Assembly: GCF_024400535.1 (NCBI RefSeq)
Contig: NZ_CP038800.1
Coordinates: 1,922,001 to 1,986,000 of the forward strand
Source: Treponema denticola
Lineage (GTDB): Bacteria > Spirochaetota > Spirochaetia > Treponematales > Treponemataceae
Direction of reading: 5' to 3'
Length of the DNA: 64,000 nucleotides
The position numbers and the translations under genes were made by a program. Below, piece by piece: positions 42,007-51,244 of the stretch. Below the pieces are notes generated by a model that was not told the origin of the DNA, ran no database searches, and was given only the letters and a program-made list of their open reading frames with translations. Numbering within the stretch: the stretch's first letter is position 1; every line of letters begins with the position of its first letter.

Positions 42007-43806
42007 ATGAGAGAATACAAGCCCGTAAAACTCTTATCAAAAGAAACCGCAAGCAAAATAGCCGCCGGAGAAGTTATCGAGCGGCCGGCCTCTGTTGTGC
42101 GGGAGCTATTGGATAACTCGATAGATGCGGGTGCCTCTCAAATTATAGTAGAAATAGAAGAAGGCGGAATAAGTGCAATAAGGGTAAGCGATGACGGCTG
42201 CGGAATGACTAGGGAAGATTTGGAACTTTGTACCCATACCCATTCCACAAGCAAAATAGAAGAGGCTGAAGACCTCCTTCACTTACGGAGCTTGGGCTTT
42301 AGGGGAGAAGCTCTTTCATCGGTGCAGGCGGTAAGCTCCCTCGAAATTACCTCCACCCGCGAAGGCCCCGCAGCTTGGAAACTTTCCTTAGGAAAGATTT
42401 CTCCTGCACGCCTAAATAAGGGCACAACAGTCGAAGTTAAAAATCTTTTTGAAAACTTCCCTGCCCGAAAAAAATTTTTAAAACGCCCTCAATATGAGGC
42501 AGCCCAATGCCGTCAGACCTTTGTCGAAAAGGCCCTCCCCCACTACAATATAGAAATGCGTTATATAGCGGACGGAATAAATAAGCTAATTCTTCCGGCT
42601 CATTCATCCTTAAAAGAAAGATGCCTTGCAGCCATGGGCCTTAAAGAACCTGAAGAGCTTTTTTACGAGATAAACCAAGAAGGAGACGGCTTTTCTTTTA
42701 AAGCAGTTTTAGGAAGCCCCGCAGTTGTCCGCTCCGACAAGCGGAATATCTACATCTTTGTAAACGGAAGGCGGATAAACGAATACGGTCTTGTTCAAGC
42801 CCTTTGCTATGCATCGGAAGGCTATTTTCCCAACGGAGGCTTTCCCGCAGCCTTTGTGTTTTTAAATGTAGATCCCGAAAGAGTCGACTTCAATATTCAT
42901 CCTGCAAAAAGGGAAGCAAAATTTGAAGACTATAAAGAAATTCATCACAGCCTAAGCTCAACCATAAGCTCCTTTTATAAACAAAAAACGGTTTCCGATC
43001 TTTTAAAGGAAAGCTACCAGCCTGAATATACGCGAGGCTTTGATTTTGAAAAAACTGAATATGAAGCCGCCGATTTAAACCAAAGCTATAATCCGGCCGG
43101 CACAAAAAACTATCGGCAGAGCAATACCTCCGACTATAGGCAGAACAGCACAAAAACCTATTGGCCGGCCTCCCCCATAAGGCAGATTGAAGCCTCGGCA
43201 GCTTTTCAGGAAATATCGCAAGTTGCTCATGGAGTGCAGACACCTCCGCAAGACCTCCCCAAATCCGATTTTAAATTTTTAGGCCAATTTTGCGGCACCT
43301 TTATCGCTGTCGAAAAAAACAATGCTCTCTATATAATAGACCAACATGCCGCCCACGAGCGTATTCTTTTTGAAGGCCTAAAAAAAAGCCTCGGCCCCTC
43401 GCAGGAGCTTTTAATTCCTTACCGCATCGAAACGGAATCCGAAAAAGATGATGAAATTATAAGGTTAAACCTCCAAGAGCTTCAAAAAGCAGGCTTTAAT
43501 ATAAGTGAAGAAAAAAAAGGACTTTGGATTATAAGGGCGGTTCCCATAAGATGGCACGGCACGGAAAAGGACTTAAAAGAAGACCTTGCAGGTACAGGTA
43601 AGGATCCTTCAGGACTCATGCACCACATCCTTGCAAGATCTGCCTGCCGTGCCGCCTGCAAGGACGGCGACATAATCGACCCCGTTTCTGCATACAATAT
43701 AGCGGTTAAAACCTTCGCCCTCCCGGAACCGCTCTGCCCCCACGGACGTCCCCTCTATTTTATAATCGACCGCACGGAACTTTTTAAACGGATAAAGCGA
43801 ACTTAA
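42007..43806 (+). CDS. mutL: DNA mismatch repair protein MutL
   Basis: 599 residues. The N-terminal GHKL ATPase has ASKIAAGEVIERPASVVRELLDNSIDAGA, DDGCGM and RGEALSSVQAVSSLE. After a low-complexity linker (residues about 345-420) the C-terminal dimerisation/endonuclease domain carries DQHAAHERILFE, ARSACRAACKDGD and CPHGRP. These are the metal-binding motifs of endonucleolytic MutL, so strand incision without MutH is expected. Start has AAAGGAA upstream. Co-transcribed with xseB. Confidence 0.95.
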   Translation: MREYKPVKLLSKETASKIAAGEVIERPASVVRELLDNSIDAGASQIIVEIEEGGISAIRVSDDGCGMTREDLELCTHTHSTSKIEEAEDLLHLRSLGFRGEALSSVQAVSSLEITSTREGPAAWKLSLGKISPARLNKGTTVEVKNLFENFPARKKFLKRPQYEAAQCRQTFVEKALPHYNIEMRYIADGINKLILPAHSSLKERCLAAMGLKEPEELFYEINQEGDGFSFKAVLGSPAVVRSDKRNIYIFVNGRRINEYGLVQALCYASEGYFPNGGFPAAFVFLNVDPERVDFNIHPAKREAKFEDYKEIHHSLSSTISSFYKQKTVSDLLKESYQPEYTRGFDFEKTEYEAADLNQSYNPAGTKNYRQSNTSDYRQNSTKTYWPASPIRQIEASAAFQEISQVAHGVQTPPQDLPKSDFKFLGQFCGTFIAVEKNNALYIIDQHAAHERILFEGLKKSLGPSQELLIPYRIETESEKDDEIIRLNLQELQKAGFNISEEKKGLWIIRAVPIRWHGTEKDLKEDLAGTGKDPSGLMHHILARSACRAACKDGDIIDPVSAYNIAVKTFALPEPLCPHGRPLYFIIDRTELFKRIKRT

Positions 43807-43893
43807 CTTCGGCTTGTTTTTTATTACATTTTAATGTAAAATGAATCTATAAATTTTTACGAAATATTGATTTTCTAACTTTATAGAGGGTAT

Positions 43894-46368
43894 ATGAAAA
43901 AACTACTGTCTTTAGTCTTGTTTATTTTTTTATGTTTTAGTTCTTGTAATTTTTTTATGCAAGATGAATATGGAGAGCTTTTAATCGATCTTGAAGGATC
44001 ATCTTCAAGGGCTATAGGAAGCAACGGCCTTCCCGAAATTGCATCCTCGGAACTTTATCTGCAAATAATAGGGGAAAGGAGCGGAATAATCGAAAAAAAA
44101 TTTGAAGCAGGAACCCCTAAGTTTTTTTCTAAAAACTTTCCTATAGGAGAAAAACTAAAAATAAAAGCCCGCTTATCGGTGCTCTCAGCCTCATGGAAGG
44201 CTTCCGTAAATCATACCGTTACTCAAGGCACGAATAATATCATATTGGAGCTAAACAAAATAGCTTCGAGTAATAAAAAAATAGAATTTTCAATAGGATA
44301 TGCGGGAAGCTCAGGAGCCTCAGTAAGCCATAAACTCAGATTTGAAAACGGTTCCGATATCGGCATAAATGCTTCGACGCCGGTAAGCGGCACTCCCGGC
44401 TTTGCCCGAGACTCTAAGGGCAGGCTATACTTTATTTATAAAGATTCTTCGCACTGGAAAATAAAACGCTTTACAAGTGAAGGAGCAGAAGATACAGCCT
44501 ACACTCATAGCCCGCTCACATCAAGCCTGACAGGAGATGAGGCCGAAATATTTTCCGACAGGTCAACCGGAGATATCTATGTTTTGGATAAACAAAGTAC
44601 AGAAAATAAGCTTCACAAAACTGACGGTACAACCACCACAAATATAGTAATCCCTTCAAATTTTCAAAATCCGTCAGGCGATAAGATCAGCCGGATGGCT
44701 ATTTATGATAAATTTAGCTTTATCATCGATGACAGCAATAAATTACACTCTTATAATTTTAACGGAACAGAAATATCGGGGCACCCAATACAAAGTTTAG
44801 ATTTATTTAAGAATCTGGTTAAAATAAATTCAAGTTATATTCCTGCCGGCAACTTTAAATCCATGGATATTTTTGTAAACAGGAACAAACTCTATGTGCT
44901 TTTTTCTGCATTTTCAAGTGATTTAACCAATGGAGCCTATTCCTTGGGCGGAATTTTAGAATATACATACAACGATGGAGGAAATTTAGCACCGGCAAGA
45001 AAATTAGGCTTTTCGCAATCCCTCGCCTCAGGAACGGACAATATTGCCCATATTGACGAAGCTTCAGACTTTTACGGTGCAGCAAAAATAATAGGCTTCG
45101 AAGACGAAACAATCTACATAGCCGATGACGGATATAAATTACAAACCGGAACATCACATGCAGAAGTAGAAAAAAACAAAAACAGAATTGCAAGCCTTAA
45201 CACAGTCTCAGGTGCTTTAAGCTTCGAGCCTACAGAACATACTTGGTTTGAAGAAAAGCAGGAAGCAGCCCCGCCGACACCTCCGACACCTCCCTCACCG
45301 GGAAAGATGATAATATGGACCAAAAACGGAACAGGCTTTGATTATTACCAAGTAGATAGCAGCAATCCTAATATATTAGGCTCTCAAATGGATAATACAT
45401 CTTCTCACGGTGAACCTACAGATATTTTTTGCCATGATGAAAAAGGCAACTTATATATTTTACTATATCAACATAGTTCCAAATTTTATAAGGTAAAAAG
45501 ATATAAATTAAAAGATGATGGTTCTTATGAAGTCTCAGGTGATGAGGCTGTTCTAAATTTATTGAAGGATGTTGCAGCTAAAGCTATGGCTGTAGATGCA
45601 TCCGATCTCACAACAGGAAAGCTATATTTTGTATATGATAAGGAATCAACAGTAAACAAAATATCGAAATGGACATTTACCTATAATAATTTTAAAGATG
45701 CCCAAAATGATACCAATTATAATGTTAATATACCTCACCAAAGTCACTCAATAAAAACCGATTGTACCGCTTTAGCAGCCAATTCGGATGGACTCTTTGC
45801 AGCTCTGCTTAATCACACAGAGAATAACTATAGCATACAAATAAAAAAATATAACCATGAAGGTACTATTAATACATTAAAAGAAATAATATCCAATACA
45901 CCTACAGGTGCCGGAAATCCAAACACATATCACAAACAAACTATTAACGACATGTATATTAAAGACGGAGCTTTATATATTTTAACAGCCCAATATAAGG
46001 GAAGATTGGATAGTCCATATACAACAAAGGTATCGGTAGGAGGAAGCTTATTAAGGCTGGAAAGTTTAAGCGGTAATATACAAACCTCGCCCCTGACAAA
46101 TCTATGGCCTTCAGGGACTATAGACAAATTGAAGGAGGACTACGCCCCCTGCCGCTTTATCAAGACAAGCGATAATCAGATGGTAATAGCCTCCGACGGC
46201 TATAAGGGTAAGAAAACTGAAACCCAAAAATGTACCCAGTTAAACAAGCTAGTGTTTTTCAACAAAACCAGCGGCCCAGACCAATGGCAATACGACGAAT
46301 CTAAGGATACGGATGCAGAATTTTCAAAAGAGCTTAACTACACAAGCGGACAGTTCAAATGGGAATAG
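43894..46368 (+). CDS. Large lipoprotein with repeated beta-strand segments
   Basis: 824 residues. Signal with lipobox (MKKLLSLVLFIFLCFSSC). The body contains many short segments of the form GRLYFIYKDSSHWKIKRF, GDIYVLDKQSTENKLHK, NLYILLYQHSSKFYKVKRY and LYFVYDKESTVNKISKW, suggesting a beta-propeller-like surface protein. A Pro linker (PPTPPTPPSPG, residues about 465-475) divides two halves. Start has AGAGGG upstream. No close family recognised; probably Treponema-specific and surface exposed. Confidence 0.75.
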   Translation: MKKLLSLVLFIFLCFSSCNFFMQDEYGELLIDLEGSSSRAIGSNGLPEIASSELYLQIIGERSGIIEKKFEAGTPKFFSKNFPIGEKLKIKARLSVLSASWKASVNHTVTQGTNNIILELNKIASSNKKIEFSIGYAGSSGASVSHKLRFENGSDIGINASTPVSGTPGFARDSKGRLYFIYKDSSHWKIKRFTSEGAEDTAYTHSPLTSSLTGDEAEIFSDRSTGDIYVLDKQSTENKLHKTDGTTTTNIVIPSNFQNPSGDKISRMAIYDKFSFIIDDSNKLHSYNFNGTEISGHPIQSLDLFKNLVKINSSYIPAGNFKSMDIFVNRNKLYVLFSAFSSDLTNGAYSLGGILEYTYNDGGNLAPARKLGFSQSLASGTDNIAHIDEASDFYGAAKIIGFEDETIYIADDGYKLQTGTSHAEVEKNKNRIASLNTVSGALSFEPTEHTWFEEKQEAAPPTPPTPPSPGKMIIWTKNGTGFDYYQVDSSNPNILGSQMDNTSSHGEPTDIFCHDEKGNLYILLYQHSSKFYKVKRYKLKDDGSYEVSGDEAVLNLLKDVAAKAMAVDASDLTTGKLYFVYDKESTVNKISKWTFTYNNFKDAQNDTNYNVNIPHQSHSIKTDCTALAANSDGLFAALLNHTENNYSIQIKKYNHEGTINTLKEIISNTPTGAGNPNTYHKQTINDMYIKDGALYILTAQYKGRLDSPYTTKVSVGGSLLRLESLSGNIQTSPLTNLWPSGTIDKLKEDYAPCRFIKTSDNQMVIASDGYKGKKTETQKCTQLNKLVFFNKTSGPDQWQYDESKDTDAEFSKELNYTSGQFKWE

Positions 46369-46373
46369 GTATG

Positions 46374-46403
46374 AGCCTATGTTAGCCTATGTTAGCTTAT
46401 GCA
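46374..46403 (+). repeat. Short tandem repeat, unit of 10 bases
   Basis: AGCCTATGTT twice then AGCTTATGCA, in the gap after the lipoprotein. A stem GCAGC/GCTGC lies just after it. No function is evident. Confidence 0.5.
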
Positions 46404-46497
46404 GCTTGCATCAGCAGGCTGCTAATTCCGTGCTTGACTATGAGGCCTTAAACGATTAAAATAAACGCATAAAATTTTATTTTTAGGAGTACTAGAT

Positions 46498-46875
46498 ATG
46501 AAAGAAATTATCGCAACAAACAAGGCACCCTCAGCCATCGGCCCCTATTCTCAGGGAATTAAGGCAAACGGTTTTGTATTTACATCGGGACAGATCCCCT
46601 TGGATCCTGCCACAGGAGCCTTCCCCGAAGGAATTAAAGCTCAGACACGCCAGTCCTTGCTTAATGTAAAGGCAATTTTAGAACAAGCCGGAACAAGCAT
46701 CGACAAGGTAATCAAAACCACCGTTTTTTTAAGCGATATGAATAACTTTGCTGCAATGAACGAAGTATATGCAGAAATCTTCGGCTCTTCAAACCATCCT
46801 TCAAGATCGGCCGTACAGGTTGCCCGTCTTCCTAAAGACGCCCTCGTCGAAATAGAAGTAATTGCCCTTGCATAA
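46498..46875 (+). CDS. ridA: RidA family enamine/imine deaminase
   Basis: 125 residues with the YjgF/RidA signature: [56 protein letters not shown] and [25 protein letters not shown]. The active-site Arg is present in the SRSAVQVA segment. RidA removes reactive enamine intermediates made by PLP enzymes. Start has AGGAG upstream. Confidence 0.93.
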   Translation: MKEIIATNKAPSAIGPYSQGIKANGFVFTSGQIPLDPATGAFPEGIKAQTRQSLLNVKAILEQAGTSIDKVIKTTVFLSDMNNFAAMNEVYAEIFGSSNHPSRSAVQVARLPKDALVEIEVIALA

Positions 46876-47986
46876 TTTATTTAAAGTACGGGTTTTTCCT
46901 GTGCTTCTGGCTTCGGTTCTCTTATTTGCCGCTTGTGCAAACAAAGAGGCCGAACCTGAAACAGCCTCTTCAACAGAAAAAGCCGAAGCAGAAACCGAAC
47001 CTGTAAGCACGGTCTGGTATTATTTTACTCAAGATGAAGAATCGGAAACTCCATGTTTAAAAAAAGCGGATTCTCCCGAAAAAGTTCCCGAGCAAGACTT
47101 TAGGCCGTGGACAGAGGCTCTAAGAGTGTCGGGCCTAGGGCTGATGTATGATCCGCCCCTCTTTCTTGTAAATAAGGCAGGGATTTTACCTGCATTTGCC
47201 ATTGAAGAAGAACCTATAATAGAAATAAAAAGCGATTTTTATACAAAAACAGCGGACGGTTTTTATAGAACGGACGTCGGAAGTCTTATAAGATTATATA
47301 CAAATACCATCTTTTCCTCCATTCTTCAGGATGAAAGCCCTTCAAGCCTCTTACGCTATAATAGCGTAAACGGAGAGCTTTTAAGTCTCATCAATCCTCA
47401 AACATTTAATCTTGAAAATACTTCGCAGTTATCGGCTCTGGAGTTCAACAAAAACTGGTTTGCGGCTTTTAAGACGGAAAAAAACAATCATGTCAGTTTT
47501 GACTATTTTTCCTTTTCTTCTTTTGAGGATCTATTAAAGGGAAACTATTCCAAAATAAACCAAGAAGAATTTATAAATGCATCTTCACCTATCATTGTTT
47601 TATCCGATAAAGACGAAATATGGAAAATTTTAAGCCGGACTCAAAAAAACATAAAGGCCGAATGCTTTTCGGAGGATTTAAATACAAAACAAATAATCTT
47701 TTACCAAAATTCTAAAGACTCATACAAAGGCAGCTTTGAAATTACCGCCTCAATCTGTAAATTTAAGACAGAAAATATGGTTAAAGCCGTTCTTTTGGAA
47801 ACGGGTGAATTATTTTGTTTTGAGCCTCAAACACAGGAATGGAAAGAACTAAACCTGCCTAAACTTCCCGAAGGCTTTGTCTATACCTACTTTGTACTAG
47901 AAAAAGATACTATAATTTCTGCATGGGAAGAACAATCTTTTTTTGAGGTTGGAAGAAGCGGTATACTTATACACAAGATTCAATAA
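46862..47986 (+). CDS. Lipoprotein overlapping ridA, family not recognised
   Basis: 374 residues with a lipobox ([12 protein letters not shown]) followed by Glu/Thr-rich [20 protein letters not shown]. The rest has no recognised domain. The N-terminus needs a TTG start at 46862 or 46868, both inside the end of ridA, so translational coupling to ridA is likely; the exact start is uncertain. It shares no motif with other genes here. Confidence 0.6.
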   Translation: MPLHNLFKVRVFPVLLASVLLFAACANKEAEPETASSTEKAEAETEPVSTVWYYFTQDEESETPCLKKADSPEKVPEQDFRPWTEALRVSGLGLMYDPPLFLVNKAGILPAFAIEEEPIIEIKSDFYTKTADGFYRTDVGSLIRLYTNTIFSSILQDESPSSLLRYNSVNGELLSLINPQTFNLENTSQLSALEFNKNWFAAFKTEKNNHVSFDYFSFSSFEDLLKGNYSKINQEEFINASSPIIVLSDKDEIWKILSRTQKNIKAECFSEDLNTKQIIFYQNSKDSYKGSFEITASICKFKTENMVKAVLLETGELFCFEPQTQEWKELNLPKLPEGFVYTYFVLEKDTIISAWEEQSFFEVGRSGILIHKIQ

Positions 47987-48028
47987 AATAAAATTTAAAT
48001 AAAAAAGCGTAAATTCCATATTATCTAG

Positions 48029-48058
48029 TTGACAAAAATATAAGCTCTCATCTATTAT
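48029..48058 (+). promoter_or_regulatory. Promoter of the acidic small protein gene
   Basis: TTGACA (48029-48034), 18-base spacer, TATTAT (48053-48058). The start at 48099 has an AGAGGGG ribosome site. Confidence 0.6.
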
Positions 48059-48098
48059 AATGTTAGATATAAACCAATAACAATAAGAGGGGTTATTT

Positions 48099-48350
48099 AT
48101 GATTGAAGATCTTGAACTTGAAAAACTAGGAACTTCCTTAATTTTCAGTGATTCTTATGATGATGACTTCGATGATGATTTTGATGAGGACTTGGACGAT
48201 TTCGATGATGACTTTGATGACGATTTCGACGAAGACTTTGATGATGATGACTTTGATGATGAAGATTTTGATGAGGACGACGATTTCGAGGATGAAGATT
48301 TCGATTACGATGAGGACGACGACTTAGATTACGACGACTTCGACGAATAA
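48099..48350 (+). CDS. Very acidic low-complexity small protein
   Basis: 83 residues. From residue about 20 to the end it is almost only Asp and Glu with a Phe, Tyr or Leu every three to five positions, such as DDDFDDDFDEDLDDFDDDFDDDF. The first 19 residues are ordinary (MIEDLELEKLGTSLIFSDS). There is no signal peptide, Lys-rich or Cys part. Coding is supported by a promoter, a ribosome site and a terminator. It could be a metal or histone-like/DNA-mimic protein, but no function can be assigned. Confidence 0.75.
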   Translation: MIEDLELEKLGTSLIFSDSYDDDFDDDFDEDLDDFDDDFDDDFDEDFDDDDFDDEDFDEDDDFEDEDFDYDEDDDLDYDDFDE

Positions 48351-48367
48351 AACTAAAAGCAGTTTAA

Positions 48368-48416
48368 ATACAAACCAAAGAGCAGGAGCTAAATTCTACT
48401 CTTTGGCTGTATTTTT
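48368..48416 (+). terminator. Terminator after the acidic protein gene
   Basis: Stem CCAAAGAG (48375-48382) with CTCTTTGG (48399-48406) inside an outer ATACA/TGTAT pairing, followed by TTTTTT. The remainder of 48351-48636 contains a promoter and no gene. Confidence 0.8.
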
Positions 48417-48430
48417 TCTTCTATTAGTTG

Positions 48431-48459
48431 TTGAGTCAAATTATGGCACAGGTTATAAT
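48431..48459 (+). promoter_or_regulatory. Promoter upstream of the small TPR-linked gene
   Basis: TTGAGT (48431-48436), 17-base spacer, TATAAT (48454-48459). It leaves a leader of about 170 bases to the TTG start at 48637. No riboswitch was recognised in it. Confidence 0.5.
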
Positions 48460-48636
48460 AGCTTAAGCATGTTTATTCCGGTTTAGATATAAGCAGGTAA
48501 GCGATATGTGTTGTTTTAATTTAATGTAACTTTTAGTCGAGTTTATTTAAAATTTGAACGGCTTAATGTATGAAGATAGCCGTATAGTAAATATAAAAAC
48601 TTTGGTTTTATTGTAAGTAATTTAAAGGAAAAAATA

Positions 48637-48939
48637 TTGCAAAAAGTTAATGAAGGCTTTATAAAAACTACTGAACACCCGCTTAAAACCTTAACTATAG
48701 AGCAAAAAGCTAAGCTAAATCGCAGAGGCAACGAGCTTTACAATAAAAATGATATAAATGCAGCAGAAAGAATTTTTATTACAACAGGATATTCTGATGG
48801 TCTTTCAAGGATTGGGGACTATTACGCAAATAAAAATGAGAAGCTAAAAGCATTAAAATTTTATCATCTGGCACATAATACCTATAAAGAGAGTATTCTG
48901 CTGGATCAATTGGCAAGCATTATACAAATGCTAATTTAA
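48637..48939 (+). CDS. Small TPR-related protein, unknown function
   Basis: 100 residues from a TTG at 48637 with AAAGGA 10 bases upstream. The sequence RGNELYNKNDINAAERIFITTGYSDGLSRIGDYYANKNEKLKALKFYHLAHNTYKESILLDQLASIIQML has the helical pattern of TPR-like proteins, but no strict TPR. It precedes the TPR gene by 42 bases and may be its partner. Confidence 0.6.
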   Translation: MQKVNEGFIKTTEHPLKTLTIEQKAKLNRRGNELYNKNDINAAERIFITTGYSDGLSRIGDYYANKNEKLKALKFYHLAHNTYKESILLDQLASIIQMLI

Positions 48940-48981
48940 AACTTGGTAAACTATGATAATAAATATAGTTATGGAGGAAAA

Positions 48982-50190
48982 ATGTCAGACATAAAAGATG
49001 AAGATATCTTCAAAGAATCTCTAGACTTTGAAAAAAATCAGATGGATGAACCCGAATTTATAAATCAAGACGTATTTTCGAAAAAAAACGTATCCCCAGA
49101 AAATACAAACCAAATAGAAATTTCAGAACTATCAAAACAAGCTTACTCTCTTTTAAAAAATAACAGCATTGAAGAAGCTATAAATGTCTTTAAAAAAATA
49201 CTGGAATTGGATCCGGAAAACAACTATGCGCTGGTAGGTTTGGGAGACTCGGAGCGTAAAAATAATAAATTCAATGAAGCTATAAAATTCTATAAACAAT
49301 GCCTGGAGCATCATCCAAGTAATAATTATGCACTTTTCGGCCTTGCAGACTGCTATAAATCAATGAATCAGTTTTCAAAAGCAATCTCTATCTGGGAAGA
49401 GTATCTCAAATTTGATGACAAAAATATAACTGTCCTAACGCGGGTAGCTGATGCTTATCGAAAAACTAAGGACTTCGACAAAGCCGAAAAGCTCTATCTC
49501 AAGGTCTTGGAAAATTCTCCTAAAAATGCATACGCTCTGATAGGACTAGGACATCTCAATTATGACTTTAAAAAATACCGTGAAGCCCTCGTATACTGGG
49601 AAAAAGTGATGGAGTCAAGCGGTGAATTGGTAGATATCCGCATCTTAACTTCTATAGGAAACTGTTATCGAAAAATGAAGCTCTTTGATAGAGGAGTATA
49701 TTATTTTGAAAGAGCTCTTGAGCGTGCTCCGGATAATTTTTACGGTCTTTTCGGGCTTGCAGACTGTTATAGAGGTCTAAATCAACAATATAATTCAATA
49801 GTATATTGGAAAAAGATACTGGAGCTGGATCCAAATAACAAGGTAATTTTAACCCGTATCGGAGATGCTTATCGGAACATGAATAATTTTGAAAAAGCAA
49901 AAGAATGTTATCAAAAAGCTCTCGATATAGACTTTGATTCATATGCAATGCTGGGACTTGCAATATTATGCAAATTACAGCAAAAATATGATCAGGCGAT
50001 TACTACACTCACCCATTTAAAAGATACTGAAGATACAAACTATAGGGTATACCTTGAACTGGCTCAATGCTACATAGAAAAAAAAGAAAAACCAAAAGCC
50101 ATCGACACCTTAATGGATTTTCAGAAGACGGGAATAAAAAATCAAACGATTACAGACCTGCTGATCGAATTAACAAAAAATGGCCAATAA
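48982..50190 (+). CDS. TPR-repeat protein
   Basis: 402 residues from ATG 48982 (ATGGAGGAAA upstream; the earlier in-frame TTG has no site). An acidic N-terminal part of about 50 residues is followed by about ten tetratricopeptide repeats with the usual pattern (NNYALVGLGDSERKNNKFNEAIKFYKQCLEHHPSN and so on). TPRs make protein-binding superhelices. No membrane segment or signal is seen. It overlaps rlmN by 11 bases, so rlmN is translated with it. Confidence 0.88.
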   Translation: MSDIKDEDIFKESLDFEKNQMDEPEFINQDVFSKKNVSPENTNQIEISELSKQAYSLLKNNSIEEAINVFKKILELDPENNYALVGLGDSERKNNKFNEAIKFYKQCLEHHPSNNYALFGLADCYKSMNQFSKAISIWEEYLKFDDKNITVLTRVADAYRKTKDFDKAEKLYLKVLENSPKNAYALIGLGHLNYDFKKYREALVYWEKVMESSGELVDIRILTSIGNCYRKMKLFDRGVYYFERALERAPDNFYGLFGLADCYRGLNQQYNSIVYWKKILELDPNNKVILTRIGDAYRNMNNFEKAKECYQKALDIDFDSYAMLGLAILCKLQQKYDQAITTLTHLKDTEDTNYRVYLELAQCYIEKKEKPKAIDTLMDFQKTGIKNQTITDLLIELTKNGQ

Positions 50191-51244
50191 AGCAAACGAT
50201 GTAGCTCTTTCAGGTATGTTGCCTGAAAATTTGCAGGATTTTTGCGGTTTAAAAGAAAAATTCAGGGCTGACCAGATTTTTCACTGGATAGCTTGCGGAG
50301 CAAAAGACTTCGGCGATATGACTAACCTATCCTTAGATATGCGCCGTCAGTTTAACGAAAAATTTTCTTTATTTTCCACAAAAGTAAAAGAAACATTAAA
50401 GGATCCGGACGGCACAATAAAATTAGCTATAGAGCTATACGATGGAGCGGTTGTCGAAACGGTCTTGCTTACAGATAAATCACATAGAAAAACCGCATGC
50501 GTTTCATGCCAAGCCGGCTGCCCTATGAACTGTGCTTTTTGTAAGACCGGACAAATCGGATTCTTAAGAAACTTATCAGCCTCAGAAATAATAGAACAAT
50601 TTTTATATTTAGAACAAGAAGCAGGAAACTTAGATAATATAGTTTTTATGGGAATGGGTGAACCCATGCTGAATTTACCCGAAATAGATAAGGCCATAAA
50701 CATCCTTTCTCATCCTAAAGGGAGAAATCTTTCTAAAAGGCGCATAACTATTTCTACATCAGGTATATGTAAAGGAATTAATGAGATGGCCGATAAGGGA
50801 CCTGAAGTAAGACTGGCCGTTTCATTGACAACGGCTGATGAAAAGCTGAGAACCGAACTTATGCCCGTTAATAAAACCAATCCTCTGGCGGATTTAAAAA
50901 AAGCAATACAATATTTTAACTCAAAATCAAATAAAAGAGTTACTTTAGAACTTGCCCTTATGAAGGGGATAAATACCGATAAAAAAGCAGCTGAACAAGT
51001 AATAGAATTTTCAAAAGGCCTTGAATGTTTTATAAATTTGATACCATGGAATCCTGTAGAAGGTTTGAATTTTAAAAGGCCATCGGAAGCCGAAGTCCGT
51101 GTATTTGAAAACTATCTAAAAAAAGCGGGACTAAACATAAGTACAAGGCAAAAAAGAGGTCAAAAAATAGGAGGAGCTTGCGGTCAGTTAGGCTCCGCTG
51201 CAGCAAAACAGAGCAGCCTAATAGATAGAGAAAATTCTATTTAA
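50180..51244 (+). CDS. rlmN: 23S rRNA (adenine-2503-C2) methyltransferase RlmN
   Basis: 354 residues of the RlmN/Cfr radical SAM family. The cluster motif CPMNCAFC is preceded by VSCQAG, and GEPMLNLPEIDKAINIL, RRITISTSG and RLAVSLTTADE follow. The last helix contains the C-terminal Cys of the family (GGACGQL). It methylates A2503 of 23S rRNA (and some tRNAs in other species). Start ATG 50180 overlaps the TPR stop. Its end overlaps the converging c-di-GMP enzyme gene by 27 bases. Confidence 0.95.
   Translation: MANKANDVALSGMLPENLQDFCGLKEKFRADQIFHWIACGAKDFGDMTNLSLDMRRQFNEKFSLFSTKVKETLKDPDGTIKLAIELYDGAVVETVLLTDKSHRKTACVSCQAGCPMNCAFCKTGQIGFLRNLSASEIIEQFLYLEQEAGNLDNIVFMGMGEPMLNLPEIDKAINILSHPKGRNLSKRRITISTSGICKGINEMADKGPEVRLAVSLTTADEKLRTELMPVNKTNPLADLKKAIQYFNSKSNKRVTLELALMKGINTDKKAAEQVIEFSKGLECFINLIPWNPVEGLNFKRPSEAEVRVFENYLKKAGLNISTRQKRGQKIGGACGQLGSAAAKQSSLIDRENSI

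Noticed and set aside
46374-46403. Tandem AGCCTATGTT units as a VNTR or regulatory repeat
   Set aside because: Only two exact units; no context supports a function.
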